64,000 nt of DNA from Arenibacter sp. 6A1 (GCF_012272855.1 NZ_JAAXCQ010000006.1:124001-188000), one strand, 5' to 3'. Positions 8,173 through 19,274 are shown, counted from the first letter of the stretch. The notes: generated by a model not told the origin, from the sequence alone. Numbers and translations: made by a program.

Positions 8173-9774
8173 ATGAAAGTTAAAGGCATACCTTTTAAAA
8201 ACACTGGCTATTTTTCCGATTTAATATGTGATTATCTAAATGGGAAAGAAGCTTTGTCTCCATTTTATAATAGGCAGCCTACCTTAGCACAGTTTAAGGA
8301 ACAGATAAAAGAGAAGAACAGTTTTTCACAAAACAACAGGGATGTTTTGCACGATGCGCTTATTGGGCAGTACGCAAACACCCAGACTTCTGCAGATACA
8401 GCAACTAATATCTCTTTGCTCAAAGCACCCTCTACTTTTACGGTGGTTACCGGGCACCAGTTGAATTTGTTCACCGGACCCTTGTATTTCCTATATAAAA
8501 TTATATCGACCATTAATCTAGCGAAGGAATTAAAGCGCGATAATCCCGAATATAATTTTGTGCCCATTTATTGGATGGCTACCGAAGACCACGATTTCGA
8601 AGAAATCAACTATTTTAATTTTAGGGGAAAGAAATTACAGTGGAATAAAAAATCTTCTGGAGCAGTAGGGGTTTTGGAAACCGATGGTTTGGAAGCAATA
8701 TTAGAGGCCTTTTCCAATGAAATAGGGAATAGCCATCATGCTAATAAGTTAAAGGAAATGTTCCAAAAGGCCTATCTGGAGCATAATACCCTAACGGATG
8801 CTACCCGCTTTTTGGCCAATGAGCTCTTTGGAGAGTATGGCTTGGTGATTTTGGATGGTGACGATAGAGCATTGAAGCAGTTAATGGTGCCCTATATAAA
8901 GAAGGATTTGCTGGCAAAAACCTCCTTCGAAAACGTAAAGACGACCATAGAAAAACTTCAGGCCTTACCAGAAAATTATGGGATACAGGTAAACCCTAGG
9001 GAGATAAATTACTTTTATATAAAGGATGGTCTCCGGGAGCGGATTATAGAACAATCAGGAAGATTTTATGTGAATGATACCAAAATAGAATTCTCCCAAG
9101 ACGAAATTCTAACAGAACTTAACAATCACCCCGAGCGGTTTTCGCCAAATGTAATCTGTAGGCCCTTATTTCAAGAGGTGATATTGCCAAACCTTTGCTA
9201 TATCGGTGGTGGGGGAGAACTGGCGTATTGGTTAGAACTAAAAGAGGCCTTTTCGGCCATGGAAGTGCCTTTTCCAATATTATTGTTGCGTAACTCGGCC
9301 TTGGTGATTACAGAGAAGCAATTTGGAAAACTAGAGCGAATGGGAATTTCCTTAACCGATATATTTCTAAAACAGAGCAGTTTTATCAATAAAAAAATCC
9401 GGGAAATTTCGAATATCGATATCGATTTTACTCCACAAAAAAATCTCCTAAAAGAACAGTTTACAGGAATGTACGAACTGGCAGCTCAAACAGACCCTTC
9501 CTTCACTGGAGCCGTAAAAGCTCAGGAAATTAAACAATTGAAGGGATTAGAACACTTGGAGAAGCGGTTGTTGAAAGCCCAAAAGCGAAAATTGGAAGAT
9601 CAGGTGAAACGTATGACGGCACTTCAGAACGAACTTTTTCCTAACAAATCCCTGCAAGAGCGGAACCTTAATTTTTCTGAACTGTACCTAGAATATGGTC
9701 AAGAGTTGATTCCAGTCCTAATGAACGCCCTACAGCCATTGTCTGGTGAGTTTTCTATCGTAATAATGGATTAA
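8173..9774 (+). CDS. bshC: Bacillithiol biosynthesis cysteine-adding enzyme BshC
   Basis: Catalyses the last step of bacillithiol synthesis, adding cysteine to glucosaminyl-malate. The 533-residue length matches the family. Motifs include VVTGHQLNLFTGPLYFLYK (TGHQ at 93-96), PIYWMATEDHDFEEIN (about 131-145), a central Rossmann-type core, and a C-terminal coiled coil (about 430-495) used for dimerisation. The final segment NFSELYLEYGQELI is typical. The start ATG directly follows the 87-base paired element, whose mini-ORF stops 11 bases inside bshC. bshA and bshB are not in the window. Confidence 0.93.
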   Translation: MKVKGIPFKNTGYFSDLICDYLNGKEALSPFYNRQPTLAQFKEQIKEKNSFSQNNRDVLHDALIGQYANTQTSADTATNISLLKAPSTFTVVTGHQLNLFTGPLYFLYKIISTINLAKELKRDNPEYNFVPIYWMATEDHDFEEINYFNFRGKKLQWNKKSSGAVGVLETDGLEAILEAFSNEIGNSHHANKLKEMFQKAYLEHNTLTDATRFLANELFGEYGLVILDGDDRALKQLMVPYIKKDLLAKTSFENVKTTIEKLQALPENYGIQVNPREINYFYIKDGLRERIIEQSGRFYVNDTKIEFSQDEILTELNNHPERFSPNVICRPLFQEVILPNLCYIGGGGELAYWLELKEAFSAMEVPFPILLLRNSALVITEKQFGKLERMGISLTDIFLKQSSFINKKIREISNIDIDFTPQKNLLKEQFTGMYELAAQTDPSFTGAVKAQEIKQLKGLEHLEKRLLKAQKRKLEDQVKRMTALQNELFPNKSLQERNLNFSELYLEYGQELIPVLMNALQPLSGEFSIVIMD

Positions 9775-9932
9775 ATTTATGCTGAGCTTCACTTAAATCT
9801 AGTGTTGAGCTTAATTTTATTAGGGTAAATTATTAATTGTCGGTGTTACTGTAAGCATATCGGAGTATTAGTTTGTGTTTGGGCTTCTAAAATTTTTCAA
9901 AAAGTTATCTTTGGTGAAAACTCAACGAATCC

Positions 9933-11306
9933 ATGCATAAAGTAGATTTTGAAATGGTGGAAATGACCTTAGATGTCATGAAATACGCCATCGGTAGAAT
10001 AACGCATCCTTCACCAGAATTAGGAAAACCCAAAAAAGAAACGGAATTAAAGGCTTTGGTAGGTGAAACCATTACTGAAGCGGGAATTGGAGGAGAAAAA
10101 GCTTTTCAATTGTTCAAGGATGTGTTGGTAAAAGCCACCGTTCCTATAGATCACCCACGACACTTGGCCTTTGTACCGGCCTCCCCGACAAGGGCAGCAG
10201 TGATGTTCGATTTGGTAACCTCGGCTTCCAGTATCCATGGAGCCTATTGGATGGAGGGTGCCGGAGGTATCTTCTGTGAGAATGAAGCGATGAAATGGTT
10301 GGTGTCCCTTACCGGAATGCCCAAGGGGGCTTTCGGAGTTTTTACGAGCGGCGGTACCGCGGCCAATCTTTCGGCAATGGTAACGGCAAGGGAGAACTGG
10401 CGTAAAAATCCAAAACACCAAAACGAAAAAGGCTTGATCATAACCTCAAGCGGGGCCCATTCTTCGGTAAAATCAATGGCAAAAGTGATCGATTGCGATG
10501 TGCTTTTGGTAGAAACCGAAGAGGAGATGACAGCTGTGGCTTTGCAAGAGAAAATAACCTCCCTAGACCCACAACAACGACATAGGTTATTTGCCGTGGT
10601 GGGAACAGGCGGGACTACAAATGCAGGGATCATCGATGATTTGTCCGGGATCGCCGCGATTTGTGAACAGGAAAACCTTTGGTTTCATGTCGATGCCGCC
10701 TATGGAGGTGGTGCTTTGGCCTCTACTTCTAGCAAACATTTGTTTAACGGAATAGAAAGGGCAGATAGTATTACTATTGATCCCCATAAATGGCTCTTTT
10801 CCCCATATGATTGTGGGGCCATATTGTATAAAAACCCTGAACTCGCCAAGGAAGCCCATGCACAAGAAGGTTCTTATTTGGATATTTTTAAAGATGAGGG
10901 CGCACACGGATTTAATCCATCCGATTACCAGATTCAATTAACACGACGGGTAAGGGGCTTGCCGCTTTGGTTCTCCTTGGCCATGCATGGGACCGACAAA
11001 TATGCCTGGGCCGTAGATAAGGGAATCGAATTAGCTAATTTAGCAGGGAAACTTATCCAAGAACACCCTTTGGTAGAACTGGTCAGAGAACCTAGTCTGT
11101 CTTGTGTTTTATTCCGTAGAAAAGGATGGTCGCCCTCGGATTATACCAACTGGACCTATAAAAACCATAGAGAAGGTTTTGCCTTGGTAACCCCTACCAA
11201 ATATAAAAAGGACGGAGTGTACGAAACCGTAGCACGGTTTTGTTTTATCAATCCAGATACCAAAGAAGAAGATATTACCATGATTTTGGCGTCAATGGAG
11301 GCGTAA
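9933..11306 (+). CDS. PLP-dependent amino-acid decarboxylase (group II)
   Basis: Fold-type I pyridoxal-phosphate enzyme of the aromatic-L-amino-acid/glutamate/diaminobutyrate decarboxylase group. The cofactor lysine is Lys286 in TIDPHKWLFSPYDCG. The upstream HVDAAYGGG (His252, Asp254, Ala256) stacks on and holds the pyridinium ring. TSGGTAANLSAM (138-149) is the phosphate-binding turn. The 457-residue length and His-Pro-Arg-His (75-78) fit the family. The true substrate (aspartate, tyrosine, tryptophan, phenylalanine or diaminobutyrate) cannot be decided by eye. There is no signal peptide. The gene converges on the flavin-binding protein gene, with 28 bases between their stops and no obvious terminator. 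Confidence 0.85.
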   Translation: MHKVDFEMVEMTLDVMKYAIGRITHPSPELGKPKKETELKALVGETITEAGIGGEKAFQLFKDVLVKATVPIDHPRHLAFVPASPTRAAVMFDLVTSASSIHGAYWMEGAGGIFCENEAMKWLVSLTGMPKGAFGVFTSGGTAANLSAMVTARENWRKNPKHQNEKGLIITSSGAHSSVKSMAKVIDCDVLLVETEEEMTAVALQEKITSLDPQQRHRLFAVVGTGGTTNAGIIDDLSGIAAICEQENLWFHVDAAYGGGALASTSSKHLFNGIERADSITIDPHKWLFSPYDCGAILYKNPELAKEAHAQEGSYLDIFKDEGAHGFNPSDYQIQLTRRVRGLPLWFSLAMHGTDKYAWAVDKGIELANLAGKLIQEHPLVELVREPSLSCVLFRRKGWSPSDYTNWTYKNHREGFALVTPTKYKKDGVYETVARFCFINPDTKEEDITMILASMEA

Positions 11307-11334
11307 AGAATATACAAATATGGGGGGAGTGGGT

Positions 11335-11880
11335 TTAAGGAACGATAAACTCCCCCTCCCAATGGGTTTCGGTCCTGGAAAAGCGAACACGGATATGGTT
11401 GGGTTGGGCCAATTGTAAATACTCCATTTTAAAAGGAATGATCTCCACAGTGCAAAAATGATTTTCATCGTTTAAAAACTCAAGATTCTGAGGGTTTGTA
11501 AGGGCGCTGCCAGGGGCCATGCTGGTGGTATATGCTTTTTTGGCAGCTGGGGTTATGGTAGACCAAAATTGCGCTTTTGTCCCTTCGTCGTCCTTATAAG
11601 TGGCAATGCCTTCTATTTTTAACTGTAGCATTTTTGCGGGGTTGTAAAAAAGGAGGCTTACTTTTTTGTTTTCTTTGATATGGGTGATTTTTTTGGAACG
11701 CTTATCCGTAAAGAAAGTGAGTGTTAAGTCCTTGCTTACTTTCCGCAATACGACCGTGCGCAATCGGGCAACCTGATCTAGGCCGACTGTGGCGAAAGTG
11801 AAATATCGGAATGGATGGTTTGCTTCCGTTGGTCCCTTTTGTAGTTCGTCCTTAATTTGCTCAAAAAAATGACTTGTCAT
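11335..11880 (-). CDS. Pyridoxamine 5'-phosphate oxidase-like FMN-binding protein
   Basis: A 181-residue split-barrel flavoprotein related to PdxH and the Alr4036 group. The pattern VARLRTVVLRKVSKDLTLTFFTDKR gives the FMN-contacting 'R.V.LR' strand and 'TD.RS.K' turn seen in PNPOx enzymes. WSTITPAAKKAY and the C-terminal HWEGEFIVP follow. Such proteins often bind FMN without being true PNP oxidases. The genuine pdxH appears to be the partial gene at 63561, so this paralogue probably has another, unknown role. Confidence 0.75.
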   Translation of the reverse strand: MTSHFFEQIKDELQKGPTEANHPFRYFTFATVGLDQVARLRTVVLRKVSKDLTLTFFTDKRSKKITHIKENKKVSLLFYNPAKMLQLKIEGIATYKDDEGTKAQFWSTITPAAKKAYTTSMAPGSALTNPQNLEFLNDENHFCTVEIIPFKMEYLQLAQPNHIRVRFSRTETHWEGEFIVP

Positions 11881-12242
11881 CCTTGGAAAATTTTAATGTA
11901 TATAAAGGTAAAAATAAAAGTTGGTGCGAGGCATATCATAGACTGGCTTTCTGAGGAGAAATTAAAGGCCTGCTAAAGCGAAAAAAGGAAAGATCAAAGT
12001 AGGTGTTTTGATTATTGGCGGCGGCGATTTGACGGTGTTGCACTATTTTTTCTGATTATGAAGTGCATGATCGGCATTATTGTGAGAATTTTTTTGCTGA
12101 AAAGATCTTTAAAAGCCCTAAAAAACAGTGGTATTAACATATAATTAAAAATTAACTTCCTATGTTTGTTGGTTTTAATACTTAATAGCAAAAAAAATGC
12201 TAAAGATATTTTTACAAAATTTTCAAATGACTATTTTTGCCC
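11881..12242. other. 362-base divergent intergenic region before guaA
   Basis: I see no ORF of useful length, no RNA gene and no strong hairpin. The only clear signal is a Bacteroidota -7 box TATTTTTG at 12232-12239, directly before the guaA start codon. The rest is AT-rich. Confidence 0.45.
12232..12239 (+). promoter_or_regulatory. -7 promoter box placed at the guaA start codon
   Basis: TATTTTTG matches the Bacteroidota -7 consensus TAnnTTTG and ends 3 bases before the ATG at 12243. If used, transcription would start at or very near the A of the ATG, giving a leaderless or nearly leaderless mRNA. No good TTTG -33 box is visible at 17-23 bases upstream, so this is a weak call. Confidence 0.35.
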
Positions 12243-13775
12243 ATGCAAAATAACGTCCTCATATTAGATTTTGGTTCCCAGTATACTCAACTCATAGCTA
12301 GAAGGGTTAGGGAGCTTAATATTTTCTGCGAAATAAAACCATTTAACCACCTGCCCGAAGACTTGTCGGCGTATAAGGCGGTAATCCTTTCGGGATCTCC
12401 ATTTTCTGTTAGAGCCGAAGATGCCCCTCATCCGGACTTGTCCCAAATAAAGGGAAAAAAGCCATTGTTGGCCGTTTGTTATGGCGCACAATATTTGGCC
12501 CATTTTAATGGTGGTAATGTAGCACCTTCCAATACTAGGGAATACGGAAGGGCAAAATTGTCTTTTGTGGAAGATAACGAGCCTTTTTTCAACGGAATAT
12601 CCGTAGGTAGTCAGGTATGGATGAGTCATAGCGATACCATTAAAAGCTTGCCTACAGGCGCTAAAAAATTAGCCAGTACGCACGATGTAGAAAATGCAGC
12701 CTACAGAATTGAAGGCGAAGATACATATGCTATTCAATTTCACCCAGAAGTGTATCATTCTACAGACGGGAAACAATTGTTAGAAAATTTCTTGGTTACT
12801 ATAGCCGGCGTAGCTCAAAGCTGGACACCAGATTCTTTCGTAGAAACTACGGTTGCCGAGTTGAAGGAAAAAATCGGTAATGAAAAGGTAATCCTTGGTT
12901 TGTCTGGTGGAGTAGATTCTACTGTGGCTGCCGTGTTGTTGCACAAGGCCATCGGGAAAAATTTACACTGTATTTTTGTAAATAACGGCTTGTTGCGTAA
13001 AAATGAGTTCCAAGGCGTATTGGATCAATACGAAGGAATGGGACTAAATGTGAAAGGTGTAGACGCTTCGGCACGCTTTTTGGAGAACTTGGCAGGAGAA
13101 AGTGATCCAGAGAAAAAAAGAAAAGCCATTGGAAGAGTCTTTATCGAAGTCTTCGATGACGAATCGCACTTGGTGGAAGATGCACAATGGTTGGCGCAAG
13201 GAACAATCTATCCAGATGTGATAGAATCTGTTTCGGCAACCGGAGGCCCATCGGCAACAATTAAGAGCCATCATAACGTTGGTGGTTTGCCAGATTATAT
13301 GAAATTAAAGGTCGTAGAGCCTTTGCGAATGTTATTTAAGGATGAGGTTCGTAGAGTAGGTGCTAGTTTAGGCATAGATCCAGAACTTTTAGGGAGACAC
13401 CCTTTCCCAGGTCCTGGTTTGGCTATTCGTATCTTGGGCGATATTACCGCTGAAAAAGTTGCTATTCTACAAGAAGTTGATGCTATTTTTATCAATGGAT
13501 TGAAAGAATGGGGACTTTATGATAAAGTTTGGCAGGCAGGAGCAATGCTTCTTCCTGTAAACAGTGTAGGAGTTATGGGCGATGAACGTACCTATGAAAA
13601 ATGTGTAGCATTACGTGCGGTAGAAAGTACCGATGGGATGACTGCAGATTGGGTGAATTTGCCATATGAGTTTTTACAGAAAACATCGAACGATATTATC
13701 AATAAGGTAAGAGGGGTCAATAGAGTTGTTTATGATATAAGCTCTAAACCACCGGCTACCATTGAATGGGAATAA
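12243..13775 (+). CDS. guaA: GMP synthase (glutamine-hydrolysing)
   Basis: Converts XMP to GMP with ATP and glutamine. The start is the ATG at 12243. A TTG two codons upstream is less likely because it overlaps the -7 promoter box. The 510-residue protein has a class I glutamine amidotransferase domain (Cys79 in LAVCYGAQ; His167 and Glu169 in FHPEVYHS), an ATP-pyrophosphatase P-loop SGGVDST (221-227), and the GMP synthase C-terminal dimerisation domain ending [10 protein letters not shown] strong hairpin follows the gene. The LysM/binding-domain gene comes next on the same strand. Confidence 0.97.
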   Translation: MQNNVLILDFGSQYTQLIARRVRELNIFCEIKPFNHLPEDLSAYKAVILSGSPFSVRAEDAPHPDLSQIKGKKPLLAVCYGAQYLAHFNGGNVAPSNTREYGRAKLSFVEDNEPFFNGISVGSQVWMSHSDTIKSLPTGAKKLASTHDVENAAYRIEGEDTYAIQFHPEVYHSTDGKQLLENFLVTIAGVAQSWTPDSFVETTVAELKEKIGNEKVILGLSGGVDSTVAAVLLHKAIGKNLHCIFVNNGLLRKNEFQGVLDQYEGMGLNVKGVDASARFLENLAGESDPEKKRKAIGRVFIEVFDDESHLVEDAQWLAQGTIYPDVIESVSATGGPSATIKSHHNVGGLPDYMKLKVVEPLRMLFKDEVRRVGASLGIDPELLGRHPFPGPGLAIRILGDITAEKVAILQEVDAIFINGLKEWGLYDKVWQAGAMLLPVNSVGVMGDERTYEKCVALRAVESTDGMTADWVNLPYEFLQKTSNDIINKVRGVNRVVYDISSKPPATIEWE

Positions 13776-13795
13776 ATACGATGTGGGTAAAACCA

Positions 13796-13832
13796 AAACA
13801 AACAATTCCTTTTTAGAAGGAATTGTTTGTTT
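13796..13832 (+). terminator. Terminator after guaA
   Basis: 16-bp inverted repeat with arms 13796-13811 and 13817-13832 and a 5-base loop, starting 20 bases after the guaA stop. The T-rich segment lies inside the right arm rather than after it, so it may act as a terminator in both directions. Confidence 0.65.
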
Positions 13833-13923
13833 ATGGAGGTCTGTAAGAATTAGGACCGGAGCATTTTTAGCTTCTCGGATTTTAATTAGATTAGTGTTCT
13901 TATAATTTTTTAAATAAAAACGT

Positions 13924-16083
13924 GTGAAAATTTACAGGAAAACATTTTTGTCAACGGTGCTCGTATTGTTGTTGAGTGGTAGTCTTTTTGCTCAGGAATT
14001 TAAGACCCATGCCGTAAAACAAGGCGAAACATTAGAAAGTATTGCCAAACAATACAAGGTGTCGCAGGAGTCAATATTAAAATTAAATAGGGAAATCCAA
14101 AGAGGTGGAGCTGTTAAGGCCAATACCATTTTAGTAATTCCTGTTAGTAATGAGCCTGTGACAAATGTGGTTTCTGTGCGTTCTATGTTACAAGAAATTA
14201 CAGGGAAGGAAAAGGCCGAAAAACAAAAAGTTCCCGTAGGTTTTTATACACACAAAACCCGTAGAAAGGAAACCTTGTATGGTATCTCTAAGAAATACAA
14301 GGTATCCGAAGACGATTTAAAGCGCTACAATACGGAATTGTATTCTATTCAGTTGAAAAAAGGAATGGAATTAAGAATTCCTAAATTTCGTAGCGAAACC
14401 TCAAAAGAACAGCAGATTAATGAGGCCGACTATGAGATTTATACCGTACAGCCCAAAGAAACACGCTGGAGTATAGCTCATAAATACGGGATTACAATTG
14501 ATAGTTTATTGGTGTTAAACCCTGTGTTGTCCAAGACTTCCAACTATATTGCCGGTGGTCAACAATTGTTGCTTCCTAAAATAGGTACCGAAGGGGCAAA
14601 AGCTCAAAGTCCACAAAAATATATATGGTACACCGTACCGGCAAAACAAACATTTTACAGCCTTGAGAAAAAGTTTGGAATAGCGTCTAACGATATTATT
14701 GCTCTAAATCCCGAAATAAAGGAAAGAGGAGGCTTAAAGGAAGGAATGGTGTTGCGCATTCCTGATAAATCGTCTGAAATAGCTACTGGGGTTACCACGG
14801 AAAATTTTATATTTTACGAGGTTAAAGCCAAGGAAACACAGTTTTCCCTTTCTAGGAAATTAGGGATTGGGTATGGCGAACTGCTTGCCCTGAACCCCGA
14901 TTTAAAGGATGGGCTGAAAGAAGGAATGATCTTAAAATTACCGAAAACCCAAACGGGTGATTTCGATGTTAGAAACGCTCTTATTTTAGATAAAATATCT
15001 TTGTTAGACAGTATTCATTCAGGGAATAGGGCCAAATTACTTTATTTGTTGCCTTTCAGATTAGATCGTTTAAATGTCTCTGATAAGGAAAGCACTATGT
15101 TGGCCATAGAAAACAGAAAAGATGTCAACTATAGTCTCGGACTGTATTCAGGAGCTATGGTGGCGTTGGATTCTATCGCTAAATTAGGAGTTTCTGTCGA
15201 TGTAAAGACCATTGATACGCAGTTAGATGCGACGCATGTTAGAGGGGTGTTGCAGAGGGAAAATTTAAATGGTGTTTCGGCTGTATTTGGTCCTTTGGAA
15301 CCAAAAATGTTGAATGAGGTTGCTGCCCAAGTGGCGTCTTATAATATACCGGTCATTGCGCCTTTGGCAGATGGTGCCGCTCAAAGTCCCGCTAATGTGT
15401 TTTTTGCCATGCCTTCCGAAAAGGTGTTGCGAGAGCAAATGCTTGCTTATATCGCAAGGGTGAAGACTAATGAGAACATCATTATTATTGCAGATCAAAA
15501 AAATAAAGGCATAGAACAAGTTTTAGTAAGTAAATTTCCACAGGCTAAGACCGTGGTCCTAAAAGACGATCGTACCCTGAGTATAGATAAGTTGAATCAA
15601 ATGTTCGCCTTGGATCGTGAGAACTGGATTTTCCTGGAAACAGATCAGGCAAATTTGGTGTACCATGTAGGTTCTGTATTGAATTCTTCGATCAGTAAGG
15701 ATGTAAAATTAAGGTTGTTTACCACGAATAAGAACAAAGCTTTTGATGCAGAAGTGGTTTCCTATTCCCATTTGTCCAATCTTAGGTTTACCTATCCTTC
15801 GGCGTCTAGGGAAGTTACATCTAACGGATTTATAGCAGCCTACAAGAAGCGGTTTGGCGCCGAACCCGATGCCTTTGCGGTACGTGGTTTTGACCTGACC
15901 ATGGATATTCTTTTAAAAATTGCTTATAAAAATGACTTTATCGGAGCCACCAATACCATTGGGGAGACTAGTTATACTGGGAATAAATTTAATTTTGTGA
16001 AAGAATTCAATTCGGGTTATTTTAACAAAGGCGGGTATATCCTAGGTTTCGATAAGATGCGTATTGTAGAAATAAAAGAGTAG
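13924..16083 (+). CDS. Five-LysM protein with a C-terminal periplasmic-binding-like domain
   Basis: The start is GTG at 13924. It is supported by a clean signal peptide beginning MKIYRKTFLSTVL and ending near SLFAQ (about residue 24). Five LysM repeats follow at about residues 27-72, 105-150, 173-218, 234-280 and 297-342. Each has a 'Y.V...ET..SI...Y.I....L..LN' core and ends in '.IP' or '.LP'. The remaining part (about 360-719) looks like a type I periplasmic binding domain (GVSAVFGPLEPKMLNEVAAQ, IPVIAPLAD). This is a peptidoglycan-anchored periplasmic protein. The ligand is unknown, and the family is often annotated as an amino-acid ABC transporter substrate-binding protein, but no transporter genes are next to it. 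Confidence 0.82.
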   Translation: MKIYRKTFLSTVLVLLLSGSLFAQEFKTHAVKQGETLESIAKQYKVSQESILKLNREIQRGGAVKANTILVIPVSNEPVTNVVSVRSMLQEITGKEKAEKQKVPVGFYTHKTRRKETLYGISKKYKVSEDDLKRYNTELYSIQLKKGMELRIPKFRSETSKEQQINEADYEIYTVQPKETRWSIAHKYGITIDSLLVLNPVLSKTSNYIAGGQQLLLPKIGTEGAKAQSPQKYIWYTVPAKQTFYSLEKKFGIASNDIIALNPEIKERGGLKEGMVLRIPDKSSEIATGVTTENFIFYEVKAKETQFSLSRKLGIGYGELLALNPDLKDGLKEGMILKLPKTQTGDFDVRNALILDKISLLDSIHSGNRAKLLYLLPFRLDRLNVSDKESTMLAIENRKDVNYSLGLYSGAMVALDSIAKLGVSVDVKTIDTQLDATHVRGVLQRENLNGVSAVFGPLEPKMLNEVAAQVASYNIPVIAPLADGAAQSPANVFFAMPSEKVLREQMLAYIARVKTNENIIIIADQKNKGIEQVLVSKFPQAKTVVLKDDRTLSIDKLNQMFALDRENWIFLETDQANLVYHVGSVLNSSISKDVKLRLFTTNKNKAFDAEVVSYSHLSNLRFTYPSASREVTSNGFIAAYKKRFGAEPDAFAVRGFDLTMDILLKIAYKNDFIGATNTIGETSYTGNKFNFVKEFNSGYFNKGGYILGFDKMRIVEIKE

Positions 16084-16136
16084 TTTAGTTCTACAGGATA
16101 AGAAGATAGTTTACTATTTCTTAAGGGGAATATTTA

Positions 16137-16216
16137 GGGCGTTCCCTCCTTCGTCGGTCGGGCACTTGGCTATATCCCTTGCGCTGCTGCGGGGATGCCG
16201 CCGCGGTCCCTAACGC
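16137..16216 (+). repeat. 80-bp GC-rich palindromic repeat, copy 1
   Basis: Differs from copy 3 (63061-63140) at 3 of 80 positions and matches copy 2 (25324-25403) in reverse complement. Ends pair as GCGTT/AACGC. An inner hairpin joins GGC-ATCCC (offsets 32-34, 38-42) to GGGAT-GCC (56-63). This copy lies 53 bases after the stop of the LysM-binding gene and 27 bases before a bidirectional terminator. It is REP/MITE-like, with no coding frame of interest. Confidence 0.9.
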
Positions 16217-16243
16217 AAAAATTTAGCAGTGTGTTATACTGCC

Positions 16244-16280
16244 TATAAAAAAAGGAGCATTTTGCTCCTTTTTTTTATAG
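16244..16280. terminator. Bidirectional terminator between two convergent genes
   Basis: The core stem AAAGGAGCA (16251-16259) pairs with TGCTCCTTT (16263-16271). It is flanked by A-runs on the left and T-runs on the right, so it works for the LysM-binding gene (plus) and the hydroxypyruvate isomerase gene (minus). Confidence 0.85.
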
Positions 16281-16289
16281 ACTGACTTT

Positions 16290-17078
16290 TTAAATATCAC
16301 AGATAGTGACCCCTTCTTTTAAGGCGGCAATTTTATCGGGCCAAGTAGGGATAAATTCCTGGGCCACATATCCCTTATAGCCGGTTTTATGAATAGCCTT
16401 CATAATGGCAGGGTAGTTTAATTCCTGACTGTCGTTAATTTCATTTCTTCCAGGGTTTCCTCCGGTGTGGTAATGTCCAATATAAGCATGGTTTTCTTGT
16501 ATGGTCCTAATAATATCCCCTTCCATAATTTGCATATGGTATATATCGTATAGAAGTTTAAAATTATCAGACCCCAGTCTCTTGCAGAGCGCAACGCCCC
16601 ATTCGGTCTTATCGCACATATAATCTTCGTGGTCTACCTTGGCATTTAGTAACTCCATATGTATAATTACACCATGTTGTTCGGCCAGGGGAAGGATCTG
16701 TTGTAATCCTTGTACACAATGTTCTAATCCTTCCTTGTCATTCATACCTCTCCGGTTTCCACTAAAACAAATAAGGTTGGTATATCCTGCATGGGCCACC
16801 TTAGGAATCATCTTGGTGTAATTGGCGATCAGGGTTTCATGGTATTTAGGATCGCACCATCCCTCGGTAAGGCTAATTTCGGCCCCATTGCACATAGCGC
16901 TATCAATGTTGTATTTTTTCAGTAAAGGCCAATCCTTTTCGCCAATTAAATCAATACCCTTTATTCCAAGTCCATTCAAAGAAATTAAAAAATCTTCTAG
17001 GGGAATGCTGTCGTAACACCAATAACATACACTTTGGTTGATATTGTATTTTAAGAGGTTTTCTGTTTTTGGTTTCAT
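16290..17078 (-). CDS. Hydroxypyruvate isomerase / sugar-phosphate isomerase family TIM-barrel protein
   Basis: A 262-residue xylose-isomerase-like TIM barrel of the hydroxypyruvate isomerase group (Hyi-like). Visible family signatures are IHMELLNAKVDHEDYMCD (a strand with the catalytic Glu), KLLYDIYHMQIMEGDII, IGHYHTGGNPGRNEI and VAQEFIPTWP, where the second catalytic Glu sits. There is no signal peptide, and this protein starts 'MKPKTENLLKYNINQSVCYW'. The reaction is probably isomerisation of hydroxypyruvate and tartronate semialdehyde, but the family also holds epimerases. The gene is transcribed toward the bidirectional terminator at 16244 and appears to be alone. Confidence 0.78.
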   Translation of the reverse strand: MKPKTENLLKYNINQSVCYWCYDSIPLEDFLISLNGLGIKGIDLIGEKDWPLLKKYNIDSAMCNGAEISLTEGWCDPKYHETLIANYTKMIPKVAHAGYTNLICFSGNRRGMNDKEGLEHCVQGLQQILPLAEQHGVIIHMELLNAKVDHEDYMCDKTEWGVALCKRLGSDNFKLLYDIYHMQIMEGDIIRTIQENHAYIGHYHTGGNPGRNEINDSQELNYPAIMKAIHKTGYKGYVAQEFIPTWPDKIAALKEGVTICDI

Positions 17079-17315
17079 TATATTTCTGTTTTTTAGGTAA
17101 ATATGGCAACAGAAACCACAGTCACTGTGCCAGTAAAGGTGTTGTTTTTTATATTAAATGTATTTTTTACATGAATAAAGATACTAGAATTGGAATTAAG
17201 GCGGAGTGCTTCGAAAAAAAAATAATGGAAGCCAATGTTGGCAATACGTTTATTTCTGTCAAAAATTGATAGGGTTACTAAGGTGTAGTTAGTATATTTG
17301 AAGATATATTTAATA

Positions 17316-17549
17316 ATGAATATCACTCCAGATTACAAGCAGTTAATTGAGTTGGCACATTATAGGATGCCTTTTGGGAAGTATAAGGGCAGGTATTTGG
17401 TAGAGCTTCCAGAGCCGTATTTGATATGGTTTCAACAGAGTGGATTTCCACCAGGGAAGCTTGGGCTCTTATTAAGATCTATGTTGGAAATTAAAATAAA
17501 TGGGCTGGAAGGTTTAATTCGAAAAATTCAAAAAGATTTTCCCAAGTAA
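17316..17549 (+). CDS. DUF3820 family protein
   Basis: A 77-residue protein starting at the ATG at 17316 (MNITPDYKQL). An upstream TTG at 17298 is unlikely. The family core is MPFGKYKGRYLVELPEPYLIWF, in the DUF3820 family also called a putative quorum-sensing-regulated virulence factor domain. That name derives from a Pseudomonas protein and says little about the role here. It is cytoplasmic. pyrG follows 63 bases later on the same strand but has its own -7 box. Confidence 0.75.
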   Translation: MNITPDYKQLIELAHYRMPFGKYKGRYLVELPEPYLIWFQQSGFPPGKLGLLLRSMLEIKINGLEGLIRKIQKDFPK

Positions 17550-17575
17550 TATCGGTAAATTGTACTAGTAATTCG

Positions 17576-17583
17576 TATTTTTG
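17576..17583 (+). promoter_or_regulatory. -7 promoter box upstream of pyrG
   Basis: TATTTTTG matches the TAnnTTTG consensus, 29 bases before the pyrG ATG. No clear TTTG is found at the expected -33 spacing. Confidence 0.4.
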
Positions 17584-17606
17584 CTCGCGTTACGAATTCA
17601 ACCTAA

Positions 17607-19229
<1,623 letters not shown>

Positions 19230-19240
19230 ACTTACGCCAC

Positions 19241-19274
19241 TTTGGCATAAAGTTTACAATTGGGCATATATTTG
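19241..19274 (+). promoter_or_regulatory. Bacteroidota-type promoter for yidC
   Basis: TTTG (19241-19244), a 22-base spacer and TATATTTG (19267-19274) fit the -33/-7 consensus. The box ends 76 bases before the yidC ATG. Confidence 0.55.

Noticed and set aside
8088-8183. Mini-ORF before bshC as a real peptide gene
   Set aside because: Comparison with the copy before rnz shows more amino-acid-changing than silent differences, so peptide selection is not supported; kept only as part of the repeat.
10047-10937. Three overlapping minus-strand ORFs (116-129 codons) over the PLP decarboxylase gene
   Set aside because: Shadow frames of a clear gene; no domains, and the real gene has all its catalytic motifs.
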